Origin: Afipia sp.
GTDB lineage: Bacteria > Pseudomonadota > Alphaproteobacteria > Rhizobiales > Xanthobacteraceae
DNA: 64,000 nucleotides
Assembly: GCA_024707075.1 (NCBI GenBank)
Contig: JANQAK010000006.1
Location: 496,001-560,000, forward strand
Direction of reading: 5' to 3'
The notes below the pieces were generated by a model that worked only from the letters and a program-made list of their open reading frames with translations, was not told where the DNA came from and ran no database searches. Numbering within the stretch: the stretch's first letter is position 1; every line of letters starts with the position of its first letter. This document shows, piece after piece, positions 9,470-18,542 of the stretch. A program made the position numbers and the translations under genes.

Positions 9470-10486
9470 ATGTCGGATCAGGCGATACTAGTAACGGGAG
9501 CGGCGGGCTTCATCGGCTTTCACGTCACGCAGAAATTGTTGCAGGCCGGCCATCGTGTCGTCGGGCTGGACAATCTCAACAGCTATTACGATCCGGCGTT
9601 GAAGGAAGCGCGTCTCGACGTTCTGAAAAACGATCCCGCTTTCAATTTCGTCAAGCTCGACCTGGTCGATCGGGCTGGCGTCGCGGACCTGTTCGGCGCG
9701 CAGCGTTTTCCGGTGGTGATCCATCTCGCGGCGCAGGCAGGCGTCCGGTACTCGATCGAGAATCCGCACGCTTATGTGGATGCAAATCTTCAGGGCTTCG
9801 CGAACGTTCTCGAGGGCTGCCGGCATAACGCCTGCCGCCATCTTCTGTATGCATCATCGTCGTCGGTCTATGGCGCCAATACCAAGCTGCCGTTTTCCGT
9901 GCACGACAACGTCGATCATCCGATCAGTCTCTATGCAGCCTCGAAGAAGGCCAATGAGCTGATGGCGCACGCGTATAGCCATCTCTATCGCATTCCCTCG
10001 ACCGGCCTGCGCTTCTTTACGGTGTATGGACCGTGGGGCCGCCCGGATATGGCGATGTTCCTGTTCGCCAGGGCGATTCTCGACGGGCAGCCGATCAAGC
10101 TGTTCAATCACGGCGACATGCGCCGGGATTTCACTTACGTCGACGATGTGACCGAGGCGATCGTGCGTCTGATCGATCATGCGCCGGTGGGACAAGCGAA
10201 GGCGCCCGATGCATCTCCCGATCCCGGAACGAGTGCTGCTCCGTGGCGGGTCTTCAATGTCGGCAACAACCGGCCGGAAGAATTGCTCACGGTTGTCGGC
10301 CTTCTTGAAAAGGAATTCGGGCGCAAGGCAATCAAGGACATGCTGCCGATGCAGCCGGGGGACGTGCCAGCCACCTATGCGGACATCGACGATTTGATGC
10401 GCGAGGTCGGGTTTCGTCCCTCGACATCCATTGAAGACGGCATCGCGCGGTTCGCGGCGTGGTTCCGCGACTATCATGGGCTATAG
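9470..10486 (+). CDS. NAD-dependent epimerase, UDP-glucuronate 4-epimerase type
   Basis: Extended short-chain dehydrogenase of 338 residues. NAD-binding GAAGFIG lies at residues 10-16, and the catalytic tyrosine and lysine are in YAASKKAN near residue 155. YGPWGRPDMA, a hallmark of UDP-glucuronate 4-epimerases (CapI / LpsL type), follows near residue 186. The reaction would be UDP-glucuronate to UDP-galacturonate. ATG 9470 is chosen because the Rossmann motif starts nine residues later; the longer upstream reading frame overlaps the dehydrogenase gene. It fits with the preceding dehydrogenase as a uronic-acid donor pathway. Confidence 0.88.
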   Translation: MSDQAILVTGAAGFIGFHVTQKLLQAGHRVVGLDNLNSYYDPALKEARLDVLKNDPAFNFVKLDLVDRAGVADLFGAQRFPVVIHLAAQAGVRYSIENPHAYVDANLQGFANVLEGCRHNACRHLLYASSSSVYGANTKLPFSVHDNVDHPISLYAASKKANELMAHAYSHLYRIPSTGLRFFTVYGPWGRPDMAMFLFARAILDGQPIKLFNHGDMRRDFTYVDDVTEAIVRLIDHAPVGQAKAPDASPDPGTSAAPWRVFNVGNNRPEELLTVVGLLEKEFGRKAIKDMLPMQPGDVPATYADIDDLMREVGFRPSTSIEDGIARFAAWFRDYHGL

Positions 10487-10511
10487 TGTTCCCGGAATTT
10501 TTTGAGGACGC

Positions 10512-11924
10512 ATGAGCGAGCGAATTATTCCATTGATCATGTGCGGTGGCGCGGGCACGCGCCTGTGGCCGGCCTCGCGCGAGGGGCGTCCGAAACAGTT
10601 TCTTCGGCTGTTCGGTGCGCGGTCGACGTTTCAGGATACCGTGTTGCGGGTGAGCGACCCGAGCCTGTTCGGACGTCCGATCGTCATCACCAATGCGGCC
10701 TATCGCTTCATGGTGCTCGAACAACTGAACGAGCTCGGCCTTGAGGCCGATATCCTGCTGGAGCCCGCACGCCGGGATTCCGGCCCGGCGATCGCCGCAG
10801 GCGCCGCCTTTGCATTGACGCGCGACGCGGATGCGGTCGTGCTGGCGCTGGCTGCGGATCATGTGGTGCGCGACCTGGCCGCTTTCGTCGAAGCCTGCCG
10901 GAAGGCGTTGAGTGTCGCGAATGCCGGCCGCATCGTCACGTTCGGCGTTCTTCCGGAGCGTCCCGCCACCGAATACGGTTACATCAAGCCCGGTGACGTG
11001 ATTGCCGGCGATGTGCGCAAGGTCGCGACATTCGTCGAGAAGCCGGACCCGGCGACCGCGACTCGCTACGTGGCGGATGGCTATCTCTGGAACTGCGGTA
11101 ACTTCATGTTCCGCGCCCAGATGCTGCTGGACGAATATCGCAGCGTCGATCCCGACAGCGTCAGCGCGCTGGTCGAAGCCGTGAACAGCGCCGGGCAGGA
11201 TCTCGGCTTCATCACTCTTCCCCTGGAGTCGTTCGGCAAGGCGAAGCCGATTTCGATTGACTACGCCGTGATGGAGAAAACCACCCAGGCAGCGGTGATC
11301 CCGGTCGCGTGTGGCTGGTCCGACGTCGGCTCGTGGCACGCGGTGTGGGAGTTATCGGACAAGGACGAGCACGGCAACGTGGCGCAGGGCCTGACGGTGT
11401 TCGAGGACTCGCGCAATTGCAATGTCTCCACCGACAAGGCGCTGGTCGCGCTGGAAGGCGTCGACGATCTGGTCGTGGTCGCGACGCAGGATGCTATTCT
11501 GGTGTCCCGTCAGAACGATCCGAACGGATTGAAGCGGCTGGTCGCCAAGCTGAAAGTCGCGGCGCCGCAGGTCACCGAGGACCACATCAAGGTGCACCGG
11601 CCCTGGGGATCGTACCAGTCGCTCGACATCGGCGAGCGTCATCAGGTCAAGCGCATCGTAGTGAAGGCGGGCGGCCGGCTGTCGTTGCAGAAGCACCATC
11701 ACCGGTCGGAGCACTGGATCGTGGTGCGGGGGACCGCGCTGGTCACGGTCAACGACCTGCAAAAGATGGTTCACGAAAACGAGTCCATCTACATCCCGAT
11801 CGGCGCGGTGCACCGTATGGAAAATCCCGGCAAGATCCCGCTGGAATTGATCGAAGTGCAGACCGGAAGCTATCTGGGCGAAGACGACATCATCCGGATC
11901 GAGGACGATTACCGCCGGTCGTGA
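10512..11924 (+). CDS. manC: Mannose-1-phosphate guanylyltransferase / mannose-6-phosphate isomerase
   Basis: Makes GDP-mannose from mannose-1-phosphate and GTP; the type II enzyme also interconverts fructose-6-P and mannose-6-P. The nucleotidyl transferase signature is MCGGAGTRLWPASREGRPKQ near residue 10, and the FVEKPD motif of the sugar site is near residue 175. The C-terminal cupin isomerase domain starts around residue 365 and has HRSEHWIVVRGTA, with its metal-binding histidines. At 470 residues it is full length for the bifunctional AlgA/XanB/CpsB type. A GAGG ribosome site precedes ATG 10512. GDP-mannose feeds LPS or exopolysaccharide. Confidence 0.93.
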   Translation: MSERIIPLIMCGGAGTRLWPASREGRPKQFLRLFGARSTFQDTVLRVSDPSLFGRPIVITNAAYRFMVLEQLNELGLEADILLEPARRDSGPAIAAGAAFALTRDADAVVLALAADHVVRDLAAFVEACRKALSVANAGRIVTFGVLPERPATEYGYIKPGDVIAGDVRKVATFVEKPDPATATRYVADGYLWNCGNFMFRAQMLLDEYRSVDPDSVSALVEAVNSAGQDLGFITLPLESFGKAKPISIDYAVMEKTTQAAVIPVACGWSDVGSWHAVWELSDKDEHGNVAQGLTVFEDSRNCNVSTDKALVALEGVDDLVVVATQDAILVSRQNDPNGLKRLVAKLKVAAPQVTEDHIKVHRPWGSYQSLDIGERHQVKRIVVKAGGRLSLQKHHHRSEHWIVVRGTALVTVNDLQKMVHENESIYIPIGAVHRMENPGKIPLELIEVQTGSYLGEDDIIRIEDDYRRS

Positions 11925-12117
11925 GGCGGGACCGGCCTCGGGCAGGGTAGAAAGATTCTATTTTCTCAATGGGTTATGCCGTTGCCCGGTGTAATTCTTT
12001 GCATCAAAACGTGTAAGGGATTGGCGCTGCCGCGTTCGCCACACATGTGGCGGCATGCTAGGACATTGACCGGTGGATGGCGCACGACTCGCGCCGGGGA
12101 TTCAAGGGTTTCAAAAC

Positions 12118-13131
12118 ATGAGTTCGACGGTGTCGGCAAAAAATAATGCAGGCGACGACCGCTTGCTGCGCGTCGGTGTCGTCGGCGCAGGCGTGATGGG
12201 GACCAATCACGCGCGGGTGCTGGCCGGGTTGCCCGGCATCGCCTTGGTCGGCATTGTCGATCCATTGGCCGCGCACCGCACGCGTGCGTCGCAGATGCTC
12301 GGCTGTCCCACCTTCGCGACGCTCGAGGAAATGCTCGATGCCGGTCTCGACGCGGTGACCATTGCCGCCCCGACGCATCTTCATCGCGACGTGTCGCTGG
12401 CCTGCCTTGCGCGCAAGGTTCATATCCTGGTCGAGAAGCCGATCGCTCCCTCGGTCGAAGAGGGCAACGAGATCGTCGCCGCCGCGCGGGATGCCGGCGT
12501 GACCCTGATGGTCGGCCATGTCGAACGCTTCAATCCGGCTGTCGCCGCGATCAAGCAGGCGATCAAGGACGAGGAAATCCTTTCCATCGCAATCACCCGC
12601 GTCGGGCCGTTTCCGCCGCGCATGTCGAACGTCGGGGTCGTCATCGATCTGGCGGTCCATGACATCGATCTGATCCGCTGGTTCACCGAATCCGACATCG
12701 TCGATGTTCAGCCGCAGCTTGCCAGTGCGGTGGCCGAGCGCGAAGACATCGCGCTGCTCCAGTTCCGCACCGCCTCCGGCGTCCTCGCCCACATCAACAC
12801 CAACTGGCTGACGCCCTTCAAGGCGCGCAGCGTCACCGTGGCGACCCGCGGCAAGTACATTCAGGGCGATCTGCTGACGCGGCAGGTGACCGAGTGCTTC
12901 GGTTTCCAGCGCGACGGCAGCTATTCGATGCGGCACCTGTCGGTCGGCCACGATGAACCATTGCGCGCCGAACTCGTCGCCTTCCTCGACGCGGTGCGAA
13001 CTGGCAACGCACCGGCCGTGACCGGTGATGAGGGCGTCGCAAGCCTCGAGATCGCGATCAAATGTCTCGAAGCACCGGCTGGCGCCATCGCCGCGCCGCT
13101 GCGCAAGGGACCGCGCGCGGTCGCAAGCTGA
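12118..13131 (+). CDS. gnnA: Gfo/Idh/MocA oxidoreductase, candidate UDP-GlcNAc 3-dehydrogenase
   Basis: NAD-binding motif VGVVGAGVMGTNHARVL begins near residue 18. The Gfo/Idh/MocA active-site lysine motif EKPIAPS is near residue 107, and MVGHVERFNPAV follows near residue 130. That pattern matches the UDP-N-acetylglucosamine 3-dehydrogenase GnnA and related WbpB proteins. It sits directly before a DegT aminotransferase, as GnnA/GnnB and WbpB/WbpE pairs do. Lipid A of Bradyrhizobium and relatives has a 2,3-diamino-2,3-dideoxyglucose backbone, so GnnA is the favoured identity, by context rather than proof. ATG 12118 is chosen; an in-frame GTG at 12073 is possible. Confidence 0.65.
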   Translation: MSSTVSAKNNAGDDRLLRVGVVGAGVMGTNHARVLAGLPGIALVGIVDPLAAHRTRASQMLGCPTFATLEEMLDAGLDAVTIAAPTHLHRDVSLACLARKVHILVEKPIAPSVEEGNEIVAAARDAGVTLMVGHVERFNPAVAAIKQAIKDEEILSIAITRVGPFPPRMSNVGVVIDLAVHDIDLIRWFTESDIVDVQPQLASAVAEREDIALLQFRTASGVLAHINTNWLTPFKARSVTVATRGKYIQGDLLTRQVTECFGFQRDGSYSMRHLSVGHDEPLRAELVAFLDAVRTGNAPAVTGDEGVASLEIAIKCLEAPAGAIAAPLRKGPRAVAS

Positions 13132-13169
13132 CGGCAGCTCATTCTTTCGAACTCAATTCGGCACGCATC

Positions 13170-14315
13170 ATGAACCAGCATCTGCGACCTGAACCTGTGG
13201 CTTTCATCGACATCGGCGCGCAGCGCCGCCGTCTGGGCACGAAGATCGATGAGGCAGTGGGGCGCGTGCTGACCCATTGCCAGTTCATTAACGGTCCGGA
13301 AGTCGCCCAGCTCGAATCCGATCTCGCGGCGTTCTGTGGTGCGAAACATGTCGTCGCCTGCGCCAGCGGCACCGACGCGCTGTTGATGGTGCTGATGGCG
13401 CAGGGCATCGGGCCGGGCGACGCGGTGATCTGTCCGTCGTTCACCTTCTGCGCGACCGGCGAAGTCGTCGCGCTGACCGGTGCCACGCCGCTGTTCGTCG
13501 ATGTCGATGAAGCGACCTTCAATATGAATATCGCATCCTTGAAAAAGGGCATCGCGGCCGCGCGCAAGCTCGGTCTCAAGGTCAAGGCCGTCATCCCGGT
13601 CGACCTGTTCGGCCAGAGCGCGGATCACGACGCCATAGCAGAGGTTGCGAAAAGCGAAGGCCTGTTCGTGCTGGACGACGCCGCGCAATCGTTCGGCGCG
13701 ACCTACAAGGGCAAGCGCCTCGGCACCTTCGGGCTTGCGACCGCGACCAGCTTCTTTCCCGCCAAGCCGCTGGGCTGCTTTGGCGACGGCGGCGCGATTT
13801 TCACCGACGACGCCGATCTGGCTGAGCGGCTGCGCAGCGTGCGGGTCCACGGGCAGGGCACCGAGAAATACGACAACGTCCGCCTTGGTCTCACGGCGCG
13901 GCTCGACACCATGCAGGCGGCGATCCTGATCGAGAAGCTGAAGATTTTTCAGGACGAGATCGACGCGCGCAACAAGGTTGCGAGCCGCTATTTCGACGCA
14001 CTGCATAACATCGTGACGGCTCCCCGGGTGACCGACGGGAATGTCTCCGTATGGGCGCAATACACCATCCGGCTGCCGCGCGGCGGGCGCGATGCGTTCG
14101 CCGCGGCTCTCAAGGCGCAGGGCATTCCGACCGCGATCTATTACCCGAAGTCGATGCACCAGCAGACCGCCTACAAGCAGTATCCGGTCGTTGAGGGCGG
14201 GTTGCCGGTCAGCGAGAAGCTGTCGGACGACGTCATCAGCCTGCCGATGCACGCCTACCTCGATCAGGCGGCGCAGGATCGCGTCATCAAGGCTGTGCGC
14301 GACGCGCTTTCATAA
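13170..14315 (+). CDS. gnnB: DegT/DnrJ/EryC1 aminotransferase, candidate GnnB
   Basis: PLP-dependent sugar aminotransferase of 381 residues. The PLP lysine is about residue 199 in FFPAKPLGCFGDGG. The N-terminus FIDIGAQRRRLG and the stretch VHGQGTEKYDNVRLG are typical of the branch that aminates a 3-keto UDP-sugar. With the preceding oxidoreductase it would turn UDP-GlcNAc into UDP-GlcNAc3N, the precursor of diamino-sugar lipid A. A WbpE-like role in 2,3-diaminouronic acid synthesis is the alternative, but no WbpD-type acetyltransferase is visible. ATG 13170 is chosen, 38 nt after the preceding gene; the longer frame from 13062 overlaps it. Confidence 0.75.
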   Translation: MNQHLRPEPVAFIDIGAQRRRLGTKIDEAVGRVLTHCQFINGPEVAQLESDLAAFCGAKHVVACASGTDALLMVLMAQGIGPGDAVICPSFTFCATGEVVALTGATPLFVDVDEATFNMNIASLKKGIAAARKLGLKVKAVIPVDLFGQSADHDAIAEVAKSEGLFVLDDAAQSFGATYKGKRLGTFGLATATSFFPAKPLGCFGDGGAIFTDDADLAERLRSVRVHGQGTEKYDNVRLGLTARLDTMQAAILIEKLKIFQDEIDARNKVASRYFDALHNIVTAPRVTDGNVSVWAQYTIRLPRGGRDAFAAALKAQGIPTAIYYPKSMHQQTAYKQYPVVEGGLPVSEKLSDDVISLPMHAYLDQAAQDRVIKAVRDALS

Positions 14316-14361
14316 CGATTTGAGCGTTTTGCACCGCTGTCTCATGTTGTAGAAGCAGCGG

Positions 14362-15891
14362 ATGCTCGGGCGAATTTTCACCGTCGGCGGCTATACCCTT
14401 CTGTCGCGGGTCACAGGGTTCGCGCGCGACATCATGCTTGCGGCGATCCTCGGCGCCGGGCCCGTGGCCGACGCCTTTTTCGTGGCGCTGCGGCTTCCGA
14501 ACCATTTCCGCGCGATCTTCGCGGAGGGCGCATTCAATGCGGCCTTCGTGCCGGCCTATGCCCATGTCCAGGGCGAGCACGGCGAGGAAGCCGCGAAGCT
14601 GTTCAGCAATCGCATCTTCACGCTGCTTTTCGCGTCGCAGATCGTGCTGCTGGTCCTTGCGCTGGCGTTCATGCCGCAGGCAATGTCGATTTTGGCGCCG
14701 GGATTTACCGACGATCCGGCGCAGCGCAATCTCGCCATCGAACTCACCCGCATCACGTTCCCGTACCTGCTGCTGATCACGCTGGTCACGCTGTATGGCG
14801 GGATGCTCAACGTCATGCACCGCTTCGCAAGTGCTGCGGCGGCCCCGATTTTCCTGAACCTGTCGATGATGGCGACGCTGGCGCTGGCCGCGTTTTTCCC
14901 CAGCGCGGGACATGCGGCAGCGTGGGGCGTGCTGATCTCCGGGTTTCTGCAATACATCCTGCTCGCCGGGGACGCCAAGGTCCACGGCATCCTTCCGAAA
15001 TTCACGTCATTGAAGCTCGACGAAGACGTGCGGGGCTTCTTCCGCGCGCTCGGGCCGGCGACACTGGGCTCGATGGGCACGCAGGTGGCGCTGTTCGCGG
15101 ACACCATCATCGCGACATTCCTGGCCAGCGGTGCGCTGTCGGCGCTGTATTACGCCGACCGGCTGAACCAGTTGCCGATCGGCGTCATCGGCATCGCCAT
15201 CGGAACGGTGCTGCTGCCGGAAATGTCCCGGCGGATCACCGCCAACGATCACGAGGGCGCGCTCGCCTCGCAGCGGCGGGCGTTCGATTTCACCCTGCTG
15301 TTCTCGGTCCCGTTCGTCGCGGCTTTCCTGACGGTGCCGGATGTCATCATGCGGGCGATGTTCGCACGCGGCGCGTTCACCAAGGCGGATGCCGCGGAAG
15401 CAGGCGCCACGCTCGCGGCCTACGCCATCGGACTCATCCCCTTTGTGCTGATCCGCAGCGCGGTCGCCACCTTCTACGCCCGCAAGGATACCGCGACGCC
15501 GGTCAAGGCGGCGCTCACCGGCGTGGCCGTCAACGTCGCCCTGAAAGTCGCGCTGGTCGGATCGCTGGCGCAGATCGGGCTTGCGCTTGCGACTGCTGTC
15601 GGCGCGTGGATCAATCTGCTGCTGGTGGTGCTGTTCGCCGTGCGCCAGAAGTTTTTCGTGTTCGACCGCGCCTTCGTCACGTCGCTGGCGAAATTTGCCC
15701 TGGCGGGAGTGGTGCTCGCCGCGGCGCTGTGGCTTGCGGCGCGTTGGTCGATATCGGCGCTGGCAGGTCAGGCTTCGCTGCGCGATGAGACCGCTCTTGG
15801 AATTTTGATCGCGGTGGGCGCCGTCGTGTATGGCGGGAGTGTGCTGCTGCTGTTTGGGCGGCGCTGGCTGGTCGGGCTTATTCGGCCCTAG
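14362..15891 (+). CDS. murJ: Lipid II flippase MurJ (MviN)
   Basis: Polytopic MOP-superfamily membrane protein of 509 residues, matching the usual length and about 14 helices of MurJ. The N-terminus LLSRVTGFARDIMLAAILGAGPVADAFFVA and the loop FRAIFAEGAFNAAFVP are strongly characteristic, including charged residues of the central cavity. It translocates lipid II across the inner membrane for peptidoglycan synthesis. It lies 46 nt after the aminotransferase and probably belongs to the same envelope transcription unit. In many relatives murJ is a single-copy essential gene. Confidence 0.95.
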   Translation: MLGRIFTVGGYTLLSRVTGFARDIMLAAILGAGPVADAFFVALRLPNHFRAIFAEGAFNAAFVPAYAHVQGEHGEEAAKLFSNRIFTLLFASQIVLLVLALAFMPQAMSILAPGFTDDPAQRNLAIELTRITFPYLLLITLVTLYGGMLNVMHRFASAAAAPIFLNLSMMATLALAAFFPSAGHAAAWGVLISGFLQYILLAGDAKVHGILPKFTSLKLDEDVRGFFRALGPATLGSMGTQVALFADTIIATFLASGALSALYYADRLNQLPIGVIGIAIGTVLLPEMSRRITANDHEGALASQRRAFDFTLLFSVPFVAAFLTVPDVIMRAMFARGAFTKADAAEAGATLAAYAIGLIPFVLIRSAVATFYARKDTATPVKAALTGVAVNVALKVALVGSLAQIGLALATAVGAWINLLLVVLFAVRQKFFVFDRAFVTSLAKFALAGVVLAAALWLAARWSISALAGQASLRDETALGILIAVGAVVYGGSVLLLFGRRWLVGLIRP

Positions 15892-15955
15892 TGTGGTGGT
15901 TCGCAAGCCCGCATCATTTCCAAAGCACGCTCTTTTGCGAACCAAGTCACACTCC
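15892..15955. repeat. Dispersed palindromic repeat A, degenerate copy
   Basis: Begins right after the murJ stop codon with TGTGGTGGTTCGCAAG and ends with the imperfect inverted partner TTTGCGAACCAAGTCACAC. A better-preserved copy lies at 53701-53774 in the opposite orientation. The rest of the 15892-16227 gap shows no gene. Confidence 0.6.
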
Positions 15956-16227
15956 GTGTCCGAGCGTTGAGCGCGGAGAACGGCTTGTTCATCAAAATCA
16001 TTGCCAACATCGGGCCCGCATAACCTCACGCGCTTAGTCGATGAGCCAGTATCGCATAAGAGTAGTAGCAGAATAGCCACAGCGACGCTTGGAATGCGCC
16101 TGTGCCCATTAGCCCATGCCGGGGTGCCGCTCCGCCCAAGCGGTCGCTGTATCCGCCCTCTACAGTTCGATCCAGTCACGATGACTCGTTACTGCACCAA
16201 AGGCGCAGTTCTTATCTGGAGGGGCTT

Positions 16228-17034
16228 GTGAATCGGATTGTTTCCGCTTGGGCTAGCGCCGCAGTTGTTATTCTGGCCCTTGGATCAGGCGGCTTTGCCG
16301 CCGATATGCCTGTTAAATCGCCCCTATCTGCCGCCAACTATAACTGGTCCGGCTGGTATGTCGGCGCAAACGCCGGATATGGTTTCTCCAGCAGCGATAC
16401 AAATATCGCCGGCCTGGATCCGGGCGGCGTGCTCCGGATTGCGAATGGCGTTGTTCCGGCTACTTTGAGCGAAAACCGCACCGGCTTGCTGGGCGGTCTT
16501 CAACTCGGCGCGAACCTGCAATCAGGCAACATCGTCTACGGCTTTGAAACCGATTTCGATTATGCGCACGTCAAGGGAAGCGCCAGTAGAACACTCAATT
16601 TTGCCCCTCCCGTGGCCTTAATCACCTCTTCGGACACCAAACTGAACTGGCTCGGCACCTTCCGCGGCCGAATGGGCGTCGCCGCGTTCGAGCATTCGCT
16701 GTTCTATGCAACGGGCGGCCTCGCGTATGGCCAGGCAACGAATTCGGTCAACATTCTGGCAATAAATAACGGCGCTTGCACCCTTAACGTCAACCTGTGC
16801 GCCTCGTCGTCGTCTCAGAAGTGGATGGCGGGCTGGACTGCTGGAGCGGGCTGGGAATGGGCCTTTGAGAAAAAGTGGTCGGCCAAGCTCGAATATCTCT
16901 ATTACGACCTTGGAAAGCTTGAAAACAGGCTCATTCCGGAGAATGGCAGCGTGGGCATCACTTTCGGCAGCTCGACCAAGGTCAGCGGAAGTGTTGTGCG
17001 GTTTGGCGTGAACTACAAATTAGGTGGTCTCTGA
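16228..17034 (+). CDS. Outer-membrane beta-barrel protein (Omp25/31-like porin family)
   Basis: Begins with a signal peptide (charged N-terminus, hydrophobic core, Ala-rich cleavage site near residue 25 before ADMPVK). The mature protein has alternating aromatic and small residues typical of an eight-stranded barrel: NWSGWYVGANAGYGF at the start, repeated beta-strand patterns, and a final strand VVRFGVNYKLGGL in which a C-terminal hydrophobic residue fits BAM recognition. GTG 16228 is preferred because a GGAGGGG ribosome site lies just upstream; the reading frame extends further but without features. 268 residues is normal for this abundant Hyphomicrobiales family. The exact function is unknown. 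Confidence 0.85.
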   Translation: MNRIVSAWASAAVVILALGSGGFAADMPVKSPLSAANYNWSGWYVGANAGYGFSSSDTNIAGLDPGGVLRIANGVVPATLSENRTGLLGGLQLGANLQSGNIVYGFETDFDYAHVKGSASRTLNFAPPVALITSSDTKLNWLGTFRGRMGVAAFEHSLFYATGGLAYGQATNSVNILAINNGACTLNVNLCASSSSQKWMAGWTAGAGWEWAFEKKWSAKLEYLYYDLGKLENRLIPENGSVGITFGSSTKVSGSVVRFGVNYKLGGL

Positions 17035-17035
17035 T

Positions 17036-18058
17036 TCATTCCGGGAATTCAGACGATCGGTCTGCCTCACGTTGATCCCGCGCGTTGTTGCGAACGTCGC
17101 TGGGAGTCACGCCAAACCGCCGCCTGAATATCTGGTTGAAATATGAGATGTCGCCAAAGCCTGAATCGAACGCGATGGCGCTGACGCTGCGGTCAACGAA
17201 AACGGCGTCGCTGAGCATTCTATAGGCCAGCCTCAGACGCTGCTCGCGAACAAAATCGGTGAAGGTTGTCTGATCCTCCTCGAACAGCGCGCGGATATAA
17301 CGCGATGATATCGTGTGTCTGGTCGCGATGAAGTCCATGCTCAGGCTTCGCTCGGCGAGGTTCTCGACAATGTCGCGCTTGATTGCGCGTAACCGCGCAG
17401 CGCGCAGGCCGCCCATTTTCGCAGTTTCCCCGGCGTCGCGCGTCGCGCCAAGCGATAGCGTGACGAGGTCGTGGATATGCGAAACGCTGAGCGCCTCCAG
17501 TTCCGGCATCATTGGTGTGGCGTCAACACTCAGAACATTGACATAGTCGACGAGTAGCCGAAGCGCCTCGTTCGAAGCCGGGATCGCCTTCATGAGCGCC
17601 CTGTCGACGTCCGCGACCGTTGAGGTCAGAGTCCGCCTCGGCAGCGACAGCGCCGTGATTTCGCAAAAGCTCAAATTGCGATAGCTCCCTGCGACCTCTG
17701 CCGACCACAGAATGGCTTCGCCATCGCCGAACAGGGCCTCCCGGCCGCCTTGTTCGGACCTGGACCGGCCTTTTTTGACAATGGCGAAGACGAAATCATC
17801 GTCTCCATCCGCGACGAGCGATGGCGTGCGTTCCACTGCACATTCGGTGATTGAGCATGACCAGATCTTCAGATCTGGAAGGGTGCGCAGATAAGAGACG
17901 CTCCGGAACGGCTTATCGAGCGCTGGAATAAAATCGGTTTTCACAACCGCACGACCGAAGTGCTCTCGCCAGAGCGAAACTTTGTCTCGCTCCGGATAAT
18001 CATCGGTCGAAAATTTCAGGACAGCAGAATTTCCGATCATGACCGCTTCATCGCTCAC
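17036..18058 (-). CDS. AraC-family transcriptional regulator
   Basis: 340 residues. The N-terminal sensing region resembles the AraC-binding-like domain that starts with a conserved FSTDDYPERDKVSLWREHFG block. The C-terminal third has two helix-turn-helix motifs ending in the family signature FGDISYFNQIFRRRFGVTPSDVR. It shares architecture with the tandem pair at 43081-45008, which start FSTDDLRPQDRFDHW. The first codon as listed is GTG 18058; ATG 18040 is an alternative. It is convergent with the outer-membrane gene (one base between stop codons). Target genes are unknown. Confidence 0.88.
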   Translation of the reverse strand: MSDEAVMIGNSAVLKFSTDDYPERDKVSLWREHFGRAVVKTDFIPALDKPFRSVSYLRTLPDLKIWSCSITECAVERTPSLVADGDDDFVFAIVKKGRSRSEQGGREALFGDGEAILWSAEVAGSYRNLSFCEITALSLPRRTLTSTVADVDRALMKAIPASNEALRLLVDYVNVLSVDATPMMPELEALSVSHIHDLVTLSLGATRDAGETAKMGGLRAARLRAIKRDIVENLAERSLSMDFIATRHTISSRYIRALFEEDQTTFTDFVREQRLRLAYRMLSDAVFVDRSVSAIAFDSGFGDISYFNQIFRRRFGVTPSDVRNNARDQREADRSSEFPE

Positions 18059-18542
18059 CCCGGCAACAAACTATAATATAGCGTTTATTGACTCTAGAGT
18101 TTAGCGGAATAATCTTTTGGGCAAAACGGTATAGAAATGGCTGGCATATTGTGCCCAGCGGTCACCAGCGGCGTTCGCTGGACTTTGGCTTCAATGCGTC
18201 GAACCTCATCCGCTATCCAAAGACCCTCACATCGCGCGGAGCCTGTTTGGCAATAGCGATGCTTCGCCGACGACCGTCGAAGGCTTTAAATCAACCTTCG
18301 ACACAACCAAAAGAAGGCAGCCATCTCAACGCGTCCCACGATCAGGCGATCATACAAATCCCGTGTTTGGCCCCCGACCTTGGAATCCATAGTTTCTTGT
18401 GTCCTTTCGAATCCCAAGTTCGCTCCGTAAAGTGTTGCAAAATGAAGTGAACTTCGGATTCGAGACCCAGCGCATTTGCGCTTCCGCCCGATCCGCTGCA
18501 TGATGCACTCTAGAACGGTTCCAGATCGCGGTCGGAGAAAGC
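18059..18542. other. Intergenic region, no convincing gene
   Basis: 484 bases between the divergent AraC gene and the molybdenum hydroxylase gene. A 120-codon open frame at 18088-18450 has no family resemblance or ribosome site. The only structure I can support is repeat B at 18397-18463. Confidence 0.6.
18397..18463. repeat. Dispersed palindromic repeat B, copy 1
   Basis: Imperfect palindrome GAATCCCAAGTTCGC...GTGAACTTCGGATTC. In reverse complement it aligns with 53611-53686 over its whole length, including the inner TTTTGCA segment and the flanking AAAGGACAC. This copy is more diverged. Confidence 0.7.

Noticed and set aside
15892-16227. Extension of the outer-membrane protein to 16102
   Set aside because: The signal peptide and a GGAGGGG site place the start at 16228.
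18088-18450. 120-codon frame in the gap before the molybdenum hydroxylase
   Set aside because: No ribosome site, no family pattern, overlaps repeat B.
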